DNA of 64,000 nt from Acetivibrio clariflavus DSM 19732 (GCF_000237085.1 NC_016627.1:124001-188000), one strand, 5' to 3'. Shown: positions 47,003-55,654, numbered from the stretch's first letter. Program-made: numbers and translations. Notes: generated from the letters alone by a model not told the origin.

Positions 47003-47563
47003 ATGGGATGTTGTGAAACTCAAAGGAATAACACCTGCTGTAGTACAATTTGCGGGTGTGAAGATGAAATTCATAGTACTGAAAAGAGGAAAATTGTGAT
47101 TGATTTTATGTATTTGGATTTAAGCATATGTACGAGATGCCAGGGTACGGAGGACAGTCTTGAAGAAGCAATTGCGGATGTTGCTAAAGTGCTTGAATTA
47201 ACAGGCGCCGAAGTTGTTGTAAATAAAATTCATATTGATAGTAAGGAAAAGGCCATACAGTACCGGTTTGAGAGTTCACCTACTATCCGTATTAATGGAA
47301 AGGATATACAACTGGAAATAAAAGAATCTCTTTGTGAATCGTGTGGTGATTTATGTGGAGATGAAGTGGCCTGTCGGGTATGGGTGTACAAAGGTAAAGA
47401 ATACAATGTCCCTCCAAAAGCAATGATAATTGATGCAATACTTAGAGAAATATACAGTAACAACGAATTGTCAGGGAATGGTAAACAAAGTAAAGAAAAG
47501 GAATATGAGATTCCTGAAAATCTCAAGAGATTTTTTGACTCTATGGGCCAAAAAGATGTATGA
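47003..47563 (+). CDS. DUF2703 family Cys-rich protein
   Basis: The 186-residue protein begins with a cysteine-rich segment CCETQRNNTCCSTICGC and continues with LSICTRCQGTEDSLEEAI, SSPTIRINGKDI and ESLCESCGDLCGDEVACRVW, a thioredoxin-like DUF2703 fold with additional metal-binding cysteines. The role is unknown; position and cysteines suggest metal or thiol chemistry. GGAGG at 46991 lies 7 bases before ATG 47003 inside a predicted hairpin. Confidence 0.8.
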   Translation: MGCCETQRNNTCCSTICGCEDEIHSTEKRKIVIDFMYLDLSICTRCQGTEDSLEEAIADVAKVLELTGAEVVVNKIHIDSKEKAIQYRFESSPTIRINGKDIQLEIKESLCESCGDLCGDEVACRVWVYKGKEYNVPPKAMIIDAILREIYSNNELSGNGKQSKEKEYEIPENLKRFFDSMGQKDV

Positions 47564-47614
47564 ATATTTAAAATGTAATTTAGGAATATATATAAGGTAA
47601 AGCAATTTGTTTAT

Positions 47615-47668
47615 AAACCTTACAGTAAATGTGGATATATACCTCATTTGCTGTAAGGTTTTCTATTT
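47615..47668 (+). terminator. Terminator after the DUF2703 gene
   Basis: AAACCTTACAG (47615-47625) and CTGTAAGGTTT (47651-47661) pair perfectly. Inner AAATG/CATTT strengthens the stem, and TTCTATTTTA follows. Confidence 0.8.
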
Positions 47669-47700
47669 TACATTATCCATATAAAACTTTCATGAATAAA

Positions 47701-47758
47701 TGGCATTTGACAATAACATAATATGGATGTATAATGTAATTGGCATATGACAAAAACA
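47701..47758 (+). promoter_or_regulatory. Promoter of the Mrp cluster with a 40-bp-spaced direct repeat
   Basis: TTGACA (47707-47712), a 17-base spacer and TATAAT (47730-47735) make a near-perfect promoter. The 18-bp repeat TGGCATWTGACAAWAACA occurs at 47701-47718 (covering the -35 box) and at 47741-47758, exactly 40 bp apart, with two mismatches. This may be a regulator binding pair; the Fur-family or DUF134 protein of this cluster is a candidate. Confidence 0.75.
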
Positions 47759-47773
47759 AAAGGAGTGTTTAAA

Positions 47774-48607
47774 GTGTCTAACTGTGAAAATTGTCCTACA
47801 AAAGAGGATTGTAAAACAAAAGAGGGATGCATGATAGAAAACAATCCTTATAACTTTGTAAAGAAAATAATCGGTGTTATGAGTGGGAAGGGAGGTGTTG
47901 GCAAATCAACGGTATCTGCTCTTATTGCAGAAGAATTAAATAAAAAAGGTTATAAAGTAGGTGTCCTGGATGCGGATATAACAGGACCGAGTATTCCAAG
48001 GCTTCTTAAAGTAAAAGACAAGAAAGTCCAGTCAAATGAACTGGGAATTTTACCAGTGGCAACTGAAAATGGAATAAAGGTAATGTCGCTGAACTTATTG
48101 ATGGAAGAGGAGGAGCAGCCTGTTATATGGCGAGGGCCTTTAATTGCAGGGACAGTAAAGCAATTCTGGACGGATGTTTTCTGGGGAGACCTTGACTATT
48201 TGGTCATTGATATGCCTCCAGGAACGGGAGATGTTGCGCTGACGGTGATGCAGTCCATTCCCATCAATGGAATTGTAATGGTGTCTGTACCCCAGGATTT
48301 AGTGTCTATGATAGTCGCAAAAGCAGTGAATATGGTTAAAACAATGAACATTAAGGTTATTGGTGTAGTAGAAAATATGAGTTATATTATATGCCCTGAT
48401 TGCAACAAAAAAATCAGAATATTTGGTAGTGAAAACACAGAAGAGTTTTTAAGCAAATTAGACTTAAAACTTCTTGGGGAATTGCCTATGTGTAGTGATA
48501 TAGCCAATCTTTCCGAGAAAGATAAAACAATACAAAATGCATCATTGGATGAAACAGTAAGCATTATTATCGAAAGGATAATGCTTTCAGTCAATGAAAA
48601 CAAATAA
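47774..48607 (+). CDS. Mrp/NBP35-family P-loop ATPase (Fe-S cluster carrier)
   Basis: The 277-residue protein starts with a cysteine cluster NCENCPTKEDCKTKEGC and has Walker A VMSGKGGVGKSTVSALI, VLDADITGPSIPRLL, IDMPPGTGDVALT and a late CPDC pair. It binds 4Fe-4S clusters at dimer cysteines and delivers them to apo-proteins. GTG 47774 lies 8 bases behind AGGAG; an ATG at 47747 falls in the repeat region and lacks a ribosome site. It heads the next transcription unit. Confidence 0.92.
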   Translation: MSNCENCPTKEDCKTKEGCMIENNPYNFVKKIIGVMSGKGGVGKSTVSALIAEELNKKGYKVGVLDADITGPSIPRLLKVKDKKVQSNELGILPVATENGIKVMSLNLLMEEEEQPVIWRGPLIAGTVKQFWTDVFWGDLDYLVIDMPPGTGDVALTVMQSIPINGIVMVSVPQDLVSMIVAKAVNMVKTMNIKVIGVVENMSYIICPDCNKKIRIFGSENTEEFLSKLDLKLLGELPMCSDIANLSEKDKTIQNASLDETVSIIIERIMLSVNENK

Positions 48608-48630
48608 AAAGATAATTGGAGGGGTATTTC

Positions 48631-49026
48631 ATGAATATAGCAGTTTCTTCGATGGGCAAGGATTTAAACAGCATGATGGATGTGAGATTCGGAAGATGTA
48701 ATTACTTTGTAATCTATGACACAGAAGGAGGTTTGGTAAAAGCAATTGAGAATAAGGGTCAAATGTCAGGAGGAGGGGCAGGAATTGCAGCAGCCCAACA
48801 AATCATAGATGAAGATGTGGATGTTGTCATCACTGGAAATATGGGGCCTAATGCCTTTAACCTGTTTAAAAATTCGGATATTAAAGTCTACCGATGTGGA
48901 AGCATTAAGGTTGAAACGGCTGTACAACTGTTCAAAGAAGGAAAATTAGAAGAGTTAACCCAGGCAGGTCCTGCCCATGCAGGGATGAGCATGGGAACAG
49001 GCAGGAGATTCAGAGGGGGAAGGTAG
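48631..49026 (+). CDS. NifX/NifB-type (dinitrogenase iron-molybdenum cofactor) domain protein
   Basis: The 131-residue single domain reads MNIAVSSMGKDLNSMMDVRF, GRCNYFVIYDTEGG and later ITGNMGPNAFNLFKNSDIKV. The C-terminus is Gly- and Arg-rich (GMSMGTGRRFRGGR). Such proteins carry iron-molybdenum or other Fe-S clusters, often without nitrogenase genes. It stands between two Mrp-type ATPases. GGAGGGG precedes ATG 48631. Confidence 0.88.
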   Translation: MNIAVSSMGKDLNSMMDVRFGRCNYFVIYDTEGGLVKAIENKGQMSGGGAGIAAAQQIIDEDVDVVITGNMGPNAFNLFKNSDIKVYRCGSIKVETAVQLFKEGKLEELTQAGPAHAGMSMGTGRRFRGGR

Positions 49027-49027
49027 G

Positions 49028-49864
49028 TTGAACATAGCCATATTAAGCGGAAAGGGAGGGACAGGGAAAACTACCATATCCACCAACCTTTCTGTTATTA
49101 CAGGTGCCAATTACATTGACTGCGATGTGGAAGAGCCTAATGGGTTTATATTTTTAAAGCCCTCTCAAATAAAAAGAGAAGAAGTTAAGGTGGATTATCC
49201 TGTTGTGGACAGCAGCAGATGTACCTTATGCGGAGAATGTGCAAAAGTGTGCCAGTTTAATGCACTGGTAAAAACAAAGAAAGACATTATGCTCTTTGAA
49301 AAACTCTGTCATGGCTGCCATGCCTGCGGGATAGTGTGTAAGCAAAGTGCTTTAACTTTTGGTAAACGGATAATAGGGACAATTGAGGAAGGCCAATATG
49401 GCAACCTAATTTGCAAAAGAGGAATTTTAAATGTGGGAGAACCTATGGCAGTGCCTGTTATTAGAAGATTACTAAAAAATCTTCCTGCTGGAACAAATCT
49501 TATTGATTGCGCCCCGGGGACCTCCTGCAATGTAGTAAGTTCCCTTCAATATGCAGATGGTGCAATATTGGTAACAGAACCTTCTTCCTTTGGGTTTCAT
49601 GATTTAAAAATGGCAGTACAACTGGTAAGGAGTTTCAATCTCCCCTTTGGTGTTGTTATCAATAAACATATTACCGAGGATGACAGAATTCAAAAATACT
49701 GTGAAAGGGAAAATATAGAAATATTAGGGGTTATACCTTACCGAAGGAAAGCGGCAGAGGTATATTCTTCCGGAAAAATGATTGTGGAACTGCCTGAATA
49801 TAAAGAAATATTTGAGGAGATTGCAGAAAGATTGAGGGAGGTGTTCCCTTGGAACTTACAGTAA
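49028..49864 (+). CDS. MinD-superfamily ATPase with inserted ferredoxin domain
   Basis: The 278-residue protein has Walker A ILSGKGGTGKTTISTNLS, then an inserted double-cluster ferredoxin CTLCGECAKVCQFNALV and CHGCHACGIVC, then the rest of the ATPase with TNLIDCAPGTSCNVVSSLQY and VTEPSSFGFHD. It starts at TTG 49028, 2 bases after the previous stop. It should be an ATP-driven Fe-S carrier. It overlaps the next gene by 16 bases. Confidence 0.9.
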   Translation: MNIAILSGKGGTGKTTISTNLSVITGANYIDCDVEEPNGFIFLKPSQIKREEVKVDYPVVDSSRCTLCGECAKVCQFNALVKTKKDIMLFEKLCHGCHACGIVCKQSALTFGKRIIGTIEEGQYGNLICKRGILNVGEPMAVPVIRRLLKNLPAGTNLIDCAPGTSCNVVSSLQYADGAILVTEPSSFGFHDLKMAVQLVRSFNLPFGVVINKHITEDDRIQKYCERENIEILGVIPYRRKAAEVYSSGKMIVELPEYKEIFEEIAERLREVFPWNLQ

Positions 49865-50709
49865 TAAGTGGGAAGGGCGGTACGGGTAAAACCACGATAG
49901 CCTTAGCCCTTTCTGACCTTGTAAAAGATGCAGTAAAAGCAGACTGCGATGTGGATGCACCCAATCTGTACCTTTTTTACGATGGAAGAGATATAAGAAA
50001 GGAATACTTTTATGGAGAAAAGAAAGCAGTTATTGATAAAAAGTTTTGTTCAGGCTGCAATGAATGTGAAAAAGTATGCCAGTTTGACGCAATCAAAGAT
50101 AGTAAAGTGGATTTTTTTAAATGTGAGGGCTGTGGTGCTTGCATATTGGTTTGCCCTCATAATGCCATCAGTTTAAAAGAAAAGAAAACTGCTGATGTTT
50201 ATATCACCCAAACCGATAAAGGAATTATTTCAAGGGCACAGATGGAGGTGGGTAGCGAAGGGTCGGGAAAACTCATAACTATGCTTCGCAGTAATGCCAG
50301 AAATTTTTCGGATGAGAATACCCTTATCATTATAGATGGCTCTCCAGGAATTGGTTGTCCTGTAATATCTTCGATTACGGGAAGCGATGCGGTATTGATT
50401 GTCACAGAGCCTACCCAATCGGGTCTGGAGGACTTTATGAGGGTAATGGAGTTATGCAGGCATTTCGGGGTCCTTACTCTCGCCTGTATCAATAAATACG
50501 ACATCAATGAGAAAGTAGCAGAGGAAATTGAAAGTTTTTGCAGAGAGAATGATGTTTATTTAATAGGGAAAATACCTTATGATGATACAGTTATGAAATC
50601 AATTAACGAGGTGAAGCCTATTGTTTATTATGAGGGCAGCAAGGCAAATAAGGCTATAAGACTGATGTTGGATAACATTTGTAAGTATATAAAATATTTA
50701 AATCAATAA
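49849..50709 (+). CDS. MinD-superfamily ATPase with inserted ferredoxin domain (second copy)
   Basis: The 286-residue paralogue of the preceding protein has TVISGKGGTGKTTIALAL, FCSGCNECEKVCQFDAI and CEGCGACILVCPHNAI, then IIIDGSPGIGCPVISSITGS and VTEPTQSGLEDFMRVM. It starts at TTG 49849 behind GGGAGGTG. The overlapping genes probably encode a heterodimer. Paired genes of this kind with NifX-like proteins occur in clostridia and methanogens. Confidence 0.9.
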   Translation: MELTVISGKGGTGKTTIALALSDLVKDAVKADCDVDAPNLYLFYDGRDIRKEYFYGEKKAVIDKKFCSGCNECEKVCQFDAIKDSKVDFFKCEGCGACILVCPHNAISLKEKKTADVYITQTDKGIISRAQMEVGSEGSGKLITMLRSNARNFSDENTLIIIDGSPGIGCPVISSITGSDAVLIVTEPTQSGLEDFMRVMELCRHFGVLTLACINKYDINEKVAEEIESFCRENDVYLIGKIPYDDTVMKSINEVKPIVYYEGSKANKAIRLMLDNICKYIKYLNQ

Positions 50710-50728
50710 TTTTAAGGAGGCATTAATA

Positions 50729-51085
50729 ATGAAAATAGCAGTTGCATGTGAAGGGAAATTTGTTAGCGGACACTTTGGACATTGTGAAGGATTTACAGTG
50801 TATGATGTTGATGAAAGTAAGGGGCTAAAGAAGGATTTCATACAAAATCCAGGCCATAGACCAGGATTCCTACCTAACTTCCTAAAAGAATTAGGAGTAA
50901 ACGTTGTCATCTCTGGCGGCATGGGAGAAACAGCCCAGCAGTTATTTGCCCAAAACAATATAGATGTGATTGTAGGAGCAGAAGGTTCTTGTGATGATGT
51001 TGTCCAGCAATATTTAAAAGGAGAGTTAAAATCCACAGGAAGCATATGCAGAGAACATCAGCATGAAGGTCACTGTCATGAATAA
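50729..51085 (+). CDS. NifX/NifB-type domain protein (second copy)
   Basis: The 118-residue protein reads MKIAVACEGKFVSGHFGHCE, with VISGGMGETAQQLFAQNNID and a His/Cys-rich C-terminus (CREHQHEGHCHE). The terminal His/Cys tract may bind metal. AAGGAGG gives a strong ribosome site for ATG 50729. Its partner at 48631 has the same fold but a different tail. Confidence 0.88.
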   Translation: MKIAVACEGKFVSGHFGHCEGFTVYDVDESKGLKKDFIQNPGHRPGFLPNFLKELGVNVVISGGMGETAQQLFAQNNIDVIVGAEGSCDDVVQQYLKGELKSTGSICREHQHEGHCHE

Positions 51086-51102
51086 ATAACAGAGGTGTCC
51101 TT

Positions 51103-51588
51103 ATGGAGGGGGTAAAGAATAATACTCTGACAAAGGATAAGTTCTCTCTAATCAGAAAATTGGTAGAGAAAAACGGTTATAAATTTACGAAGCAAAGAAA
51201 ATTGATACTGGAACAGTTTTTCCTTGCTGACAGGCATTTGAGTGTGGAAGAGATATACCAAAGGTTGAAAAAAACCAGTATGGGTCTTGCTACTGTATAT
51301 AGGAATGTAAAGATATTTAGTAGTATTGGTATAGTAAAAGAAATTGTTGTAGATGGAGTAAGTTATTATGAACTGAAAATCTACAGCAAAAAGCCCCTGC
51401 ATATTCATTTCCAGTGTGTTAAATGTAATGATATAATAGACATTGATGAAAGAAAAGTTGCTTTAGAATATTTAAAGGTAAACAAGGCTATAGAAGATAT
51501 GAATGATTTGGATATTTACGATGTCAATATAATGCTCATTGGGTTATGTAAAAGATGCAGGGAGGTAAACGAATGCCAAGACCGATAA
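51103..51588 (+). CDS. Fur family transcriptional regulator
   Basis: The 161-residue regulator has GYKFTKQRKLILEQFFLADR and SVEEIYQRLKKTSMGLATVY (winged helix), then HFQCVKCNDIIDID and LIGLCKRCREVNE, the two CxxC pairs that bind structural zinc. It could be Fur-, Zur- or PerR-like; the inducing metal is not apparent. It overlaps the DUF134 gene by 16 bases. It may control this cluster. Confidence 0.9.
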   Translation: MEGVKNNTLTKDKFSLIRKLVEKNGYKFTKQRKLILEQFFLADRHLSVEEIYQRLKKTSMGLATVYRNVKIFSSIGIVKEIVVDGVSYYELKIYSKKPLHIHFQCVKCNDIIDIDERKVALEYLKVNKAIEDMNDLDIYDVNIMLIGLCKRCREVNECQDR

Positions 51589-52007
51589 AATGCAGAAGAG
51601 TTGAATTTTTTCCAGAGAACACTTATTTCATACCATTAGGCAAAAGAAAGTGCGAGGTGGAAGAAATTACTCTCAAGGTTGAAGAACTTGAAGCCATGAG
51701 GTTAAAAGATATTGAAGGGCTTAGTCAGGAAGAGTGTGCGGAGAGGATGCAGGTTTCAAGGCAGACTTTTCAAAACATCATAGACAGTGCAAGAAAGAAA
51801 GTAGCGATAGCACTAACGCAAGGCAATGCAATACACATAAGCGGAGGGAATTATACTTCAGGTTTATGCCAATTTAAGTGCCTAAATTGTGGTGAGGTTT
51901 ATGATTTGAATTATGAACATGATAAGCATACTTGCCCCTCCTGTGGTTCAAACGAAGTAGTTTGCGAGAAAAAGAGAAGATTATGCCATAGGTGGTGTGG
52001 AAATTAG
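51573..52007 (+). CDS. DUF134 family DNA-binding protein with zinc ribbon
   Basis: The 144-residue protein begins MPRPIKCRRVEFFPENTYFI, shows LEAMRLKDIEGLSQEECAER and MQVSRQTFQNIIDSARKKVA (a sigma-70 region 4-like helix-turn-helix), and ends with a zinc ribbon CQFKCLNCGEVYDL, CPSCGSNEVVC. The family is adjacent to Mrp and NifX-like genes in many anaerobes. The start at 51573 matches the family opening; the first 16 bases overlap the Fur gene. Confidence 0.9.
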   Translation: MPRPIKCRRVEFFPENTYFIPLGKRKCEVEEITLKVEELEAMRLKDIEGLSQEECAERMQVSRQTFQNIIDSARKKVAIALTQGNAIHISGGNYTSGLCQFKCLNCGEVYDLNYEHDKHTCPSCGSNEVVCEKKRRLCHRWCGN

Positions 52008-52101
52008 AGTAAATTATAATATTGGAGATATCAGGGAAACGGTTCTTGTGATATACCTATATCATATGAACTGTATTTTTATAATTATGAATTTAATCTT
52101 A

Positions 52102-52656
52102 TCATTCAGGAAAAATATCTTCCAAGCGAATCTCAAGTCCATTAAAACTTTGAGATACTGCACTGTTGCAACCCTTATAAACGCCGTTCTGTTTGTACTC
52201 ATCTTCTTCTAATACATATACCTCAACTGTTTTAAGTTTGGGATTTATAATCCAATATTCTTTTATGCCAAACTCCATGTAGGTAATATACTTTCTTATT
52301 CTGTCATGGCTTTCATTTGATGAGGATATTATTTCAGCAATTAAGGCAGGCGTGCCGCAATATGAATTTTCCCTTAATCCTGTTTTATCACAAATTACCA
52401 TAAGGTCGGGTTGAACTTTGACATTCAAGGATTTTTCTTTGTTTATTAACCATAAATCTATTAGTGCAAATGCTTCACAAGATGTGCCTTTAAAATAATT
52501 CCTAAGTTCTGCTCCTATATTTAATAAAACTCGCTGATGTTCTACTGATGGGGAAGGAAGATAGATTACTTCACCATTAAAATATTCAAGCCTATCTTCT
52601 CCCTTATCCATTTCTAAAAATTTTTTAAGGCTTACTATCTTCTTTTCAGGAGTCAC
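52102..52656 (-). CDS. Uma2 family (DUF820) nuclease-fold protein
   Basis: The 184-residue PD-(D/E)XK-fold protein shows RLEYFNGEVIYLPSPSVEHQ, VQPDLMVICD, GTPALIAEIISSSNESHDR and EYWIINPKLKTVEVY, which match the family's E...D...ExK-type core. Uma2 proteins occur in large numbers in cyanobacteria and some Firmicutes; their role is unclear. GTG 52656 behind AAAGGAAG is the likely start; an ATG at 52695 has no ribosome site. It is convergent with the DUF134 gene. Confidence 0.8.
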   Translation of the reverse strand: MTPEKKIVSLKKFLEMDKGEDRLEYFNGEVIYLPSPSVEHQRVLLNIGAELRNYFKGTSCEAFALIDLWLINKEKSLNVKVQPDLMVICDKTGLRENSYCGTPALIAEIISSSNESHDRIRKYITYMEFGIKEYWIINPKLKTVEVYVLEEDEYKQNGVYKGCNSAVSQSFNGLEIRLEDIFPE

Positions 52657-52765
52657 ATCTTCACTTCCTTTCCAATAACATTTTACGATATCCATTAGTG
52701 ATAATAAAAGGGGATAAGGATTGCAGGCGAGAAAATATTATGGAGTATGTAAAAATTTTAAAGTA

Positions 52766-53170
52766 TTAGGTGTCAATTGTAACTGATTCATTATCTAAAT
52801 TAGATTTTAGCATCTTTATATAGCCATACAACATTTTTATTACTTCAAGGAATTTCTCATCTAAAATTTTGTATTGTTCTTCACTTATATAGTTGTTCTG
52901 ATATGCGGTAAGTAAATGGTTTCTCGTTTCGCCACAACTGCCAAGAGCAGCGTTGGCATGGAATAATTCCCGCTTTATAAACAGTTGGGTATTTCCTTCG
53001 GCTATGTTTGCGGAAATACTTCGACTGCTTCTAATGATTTGGTCAGTAAGCCGATACTGCTCATGGCTTGGAAATGCTTTAACCAATGCTTCTATTTCTT
53101 GTTCAAGAGCGTTTGCCTTCTGCCAAACTTTAAGTGTCTTAAAATCCCTTATGACTAAAACATTGCTCAT
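52766..53170 (-). CDS. Four helix bundle protein (23S rRNA intervening-sequence type)
   Basis: The 134-residue all-helical protein shows FKTLKVWQKANALEQEIEAL, DQIIRSSRSISANIAEGNTQ and FLEVIKMLYGYIKMLKSNL. It belongs to the four-helix-bundle family first seen in 23S rRNA intervening sequences, which also exists as stand-alone genes with unknown roles. AAAGGATG supports ATG 53170. Confidence 0.85.
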   Translation of the reverse strand: MSNVLVIRDFKTLKVWQKANALEQEIEALVKAFPSHEQYRLTDQIIRSSRSISANIAEGNTQLFIKRELFHANAALGSCGETRNHLLTAYQNNYISEEQYKILDEKFLEVIKMLYGYIKMLKSNLDNESVTIDT

Positions 53171-53485
53171 TTAGATTCATCCTTTCAAATATTAGATTTT
53201 TCCACATTTTACGGATTGTTAAGCGTAAGTCAAATTTTTATACTAGAATTTTTTATAAAATTATTTCAAATAGTTAAAAGGCTTAAGGAGTTTTATAATG
53301 CATAATTAGTCCTTAACATTTGCACTTAGGATTAATATCCTAACATGATTTTTGACGCTTAAAAGTATATTAAAGCATTGTTATATCAATGAATTGGGGG
53401 GATTTACTAAATACATATATAATTTAGAGAAGGGTAAAGTGATAAGGAGGAAGAGGATATAGGATATAAAGAAAAACAAAAATAC

Positions 53486-53618
53486 TTGACTTTGTAATAG
53501 ATGATTTACTATAAAGAATTGTCTTTTATAATAAGGTATTTTATATAAGTTAACATTATATACCTCCGTTAAGATAAATTCCTACGCTTACCTGGTTAAC
53601 AGGTAAGCAATTTTTTTA
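53486..53618 (+). promoter_or_regulatory. Promoter and terminated leader upstream of the parM-like gene
   Basis: TTGACT (53486-53491) and TATAAA (53510-53515) are 18 bases apart. A transcript from here would meet GCTTACCTG/CAGGTAAGC (53586-53608) with a T run, so about 95 nt of leader RNA would end before the parM-like start. The region 53171-53485 holds no gene, only TTAGGAT/ATCCTAA (53326-53343) and other CTTA-rich inverted motifs that could be partition or regulator sites. Confidence 0.5.
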
Positions 53619-53700
53619 TTGCAGAAATACTTGAAATTATAAAAAGTGATTTAATAAAAGAACTATGAAGAACCAAAACCACAAGATTGGAGGAATTGTT

Positions 53701-54609
53701 ATGAGAAATAGGATTTTATTAGGTCTTGATAATGGTAACAAATGTACAAAAACAAGTGAAGGTTATATTAGCGAATCAGGTTTTACTAAATCAAATACTG
53801 AACCAATTTCATCAAGCAATCTTTTAATTTATGAAGGTAAATTTTATAGCATCGGAGGCCAGAGGTTAAGTGTTCAAATGGACAAGACAATCAACCAGGA
53901 TGCTTTCATCTTGTCTTTGCCAGCAATAGCAGATGCGGTAAACAAAGCAGGAATGGAAGGCCAAGCAGATGTAATTCTGGGAGTAGGACTTCCAATTATA
54001 AGTTATGGAACACTTAAGAAAAAGTTTCGGGAATATTTTTTAAGGCAGGATATAAAGTTTAATTTTAACAAAAAGGATTATGCAATTAATATAGTTGATT
54101 GCCGTACTTATCCTCAAGGGTATTCCGCACTAATAACTGTTTTTAACAGTTACAGAAATCTTCTATGCAATGTTATCGATATTGGTGGATATACAATTGA
54201 TTTTTTCAGAGTAGAAAATGGAATCATAGATGTTTCAGCATGCTATTCGCTTCCCAACGGAATCATCACATTAATCGCCAATATACAGCAGGAACTTCTT
54301 AAAACAAATATCAGACTTACGGAAACTCAGATACAGGATATTATAGCAGGAAAAGAACCTGTTCTTTTCGAGGCTGATATTAAGGAAATGATTGAAGTGA
54401 TGTCAGAAGAGTATGTAGAAAATATATTAGCGAAAATACAAGAATATGGATTTGAGTTTCACAATCCTACTGTTTTTACAGGGGGAGGGAGCATAATGCT
54501 TCAGGATTACATTGAAAAGTCAAATAGAGTAAAGTACACGGACTTTCTTGACCAGTTTGCAAATGCCAAAGGTTTTAAAATCCTATTAGAGCAAGAACTA
54601 AGAAGGTGA
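53701..54609 (+). CDS. ParM/StbA-like actin-fold protein
   Basis: The 302-residue protein has the actin-type phosphate loop ILLGLDNGNKCTKTSEGYIS, a second acidic motif NVIDIGGYTIDFFRVENG and the adenosine loop VFTGGGSIMLQDYI. This is a plasmid-segregation type actin homologue. ATG 53701 lies 7 bases behind GGAGG. It is directly followed by a ParR-like gene. Together they point to a plasmid-derived partition operon. Confidence 0.85.
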   Translation: MRNRILLGLDNGNKCTKTSEGYISESGFTKSNTEPISSSNLLIYEGKFYSIGGQRLSVQMDKTINQDAFILSLPAIADAVNKAGMEGQADVILGVGLPIISYGTLKKKFREYFLRQDIKFNFNKKDYAINIVDCRTYPQGYSALITVFNSYRNLLCNVIDIGGYTIDFFRVENGIIDVSACYSLPNGIITLIANIQQELLKTNIRLTETQIQDIIAGKEPVLFEADIKEMIEVMSEEYVENILAKIQEYGFEFHNPTVFTGGGSIMLQDYIEKSNRVKYTDFLDQFANAKGFKILLEQELRR

Positions 54610-54613
54610 TTTT

Positions 54614-54904
54614 ATGGCAACAAAACGGATAAACCTATCTTTTTCTATGGATAGAGAGGATAATGCCAAAGTGTATAGTATTCTTTCTACACAAAAATAT
54701 AAAACAGATTATGTAATTAAGGCAGTGTTAAGTTATATAGGAGAAAGGGATAAGGGCATTGATAAGGAAATAGTCAAACAGGCTGTGAAAGAAGCGATAG
54801 CGGAATGTGGAGGAATTACTATAGAAAATATTAGAAAAGATAAGGATAATTGCGTACAGCATGAATTGCCTGACGATATATTTGATATGTTTGATAGTCT
54901 ATAG
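54614..54904 (+). CDS. ParR-like DNA-binding adaptor
   Basis: The 96-residue protein begins MATKRINLSFSMDREDNAKV, as a ribbon-helix-helix strand, then ILSTQKYKTDYVIKAVLSYI and an acidic C-terminus ending in FDMFDSL. It starts 4 bases after the parM-like stop. By analogy with R1 and Firmicute plasmids it should bind repeated sites and cap the actin filament. Its site is not proved; the iteron array at 58894 is one candidate. Confidence 0.7.
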   Translation: MATKRINLSFSMDREDNAKVYSILSTQKYKTDYVIKAVLSYIGERDKGIDKEIVKQAVKEAIAECGGITIENIRKDKDNCVQHELPDDIFDMFDSL

Positions 54905-54918
54905 ACTTTAACCTATAC

Positions 54919-54951
54919 AAGCAGTGAAGTTCCAGACTTCCTGCTTTTTTT
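54919..54951 (+). terminator. Terminator of the parM-parR-like operon
   Basis: AAGCAG/CTGCTT with inner GAAGT/ACTTC flanks a short loop and ends in TTTTTTT, 15 bases after the stop of the ParR-like gene. Confidence 0.85.
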
Positions 54952-55143
54952 CTTGTATAAAAGTATAGGTGGAGAGACATTGAATAAGCCATAAATTTCC
55001 TTATGGTAAGCCTTATTCCTCCCTGTCCCTTTCTCCTAATTCCTCATTCTATAATATACAGTCCCAAAAAGAACTGGAATAAAAAGTTAGGAACTAAAAG
55101 GAACTATAATAATTTGAGGATAATTAAAATTAAAGATAGACTC

Positions 55144-55262
55144 TTTACAACTAATTCCATGATATGCTATATTTAAACTGCATTCTAGGGAATGTAGTTA
55201 GTAAATCGGCAAAATAGGGGAAGAGGTTGCTTTATTGCAGTTTCTTCCCCTATTTTGTTTTT
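55144..55262 (+). ncRNA. Candidate small RNA with two hairpins, with its promoter
   Basis: TTTACA (55144-55149) and TATATT (55168-55173), 18 bases apart, could start a transcript near 55180. It would contain CTGCATTC/GAATGTAG (8 bp, one G-U, loop TAGG) and then a perfect 14-bp stem AAAATAGGGGAAGA (55211-55224) with TCTTCCCCTATTTT (55243-55256), ending in GTTTTTA. No frame is present. The remaining sequence to 55654 has no gene, only A+T-rich DNA with one AGGGTTAAGGGATAA motif (55447). Confidence 0.55.
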
Positions 55263-55654
55263 ATGCAAAGTAATTTTTCTTAGGAGTATAATAGAAGCGT
55301 AAAACTCGATTTTAGAAATGGTTTCCTTTATATAGAAAACTAATAAGAATCAATTCTTAGAAACCAACCTTTTTGCATTAGAAATAGAGCAATTTGATAG
55401 GTATTATATGCTTTGACTTGGGAAAAGGGGTTAGAAATGATTTTTTAGGGTTAAGGGATAAAAAAGCGTTTCTAAAATTGATTAAGCAGTTTTAAGAGGC
55501 TATAGGTCTAAAGGGGTAGGTCGCTTGGAATTCGTAACTGTATAATATGGTAGTAACTATTAAAGGTATTGTTTTTTCTTACCCATTAAATCTTATTAAA
55601 AATCTATAGAAAAAAGGCTTCCCATCGATAAAACTGGAAAGCCTTGAAAGATAA

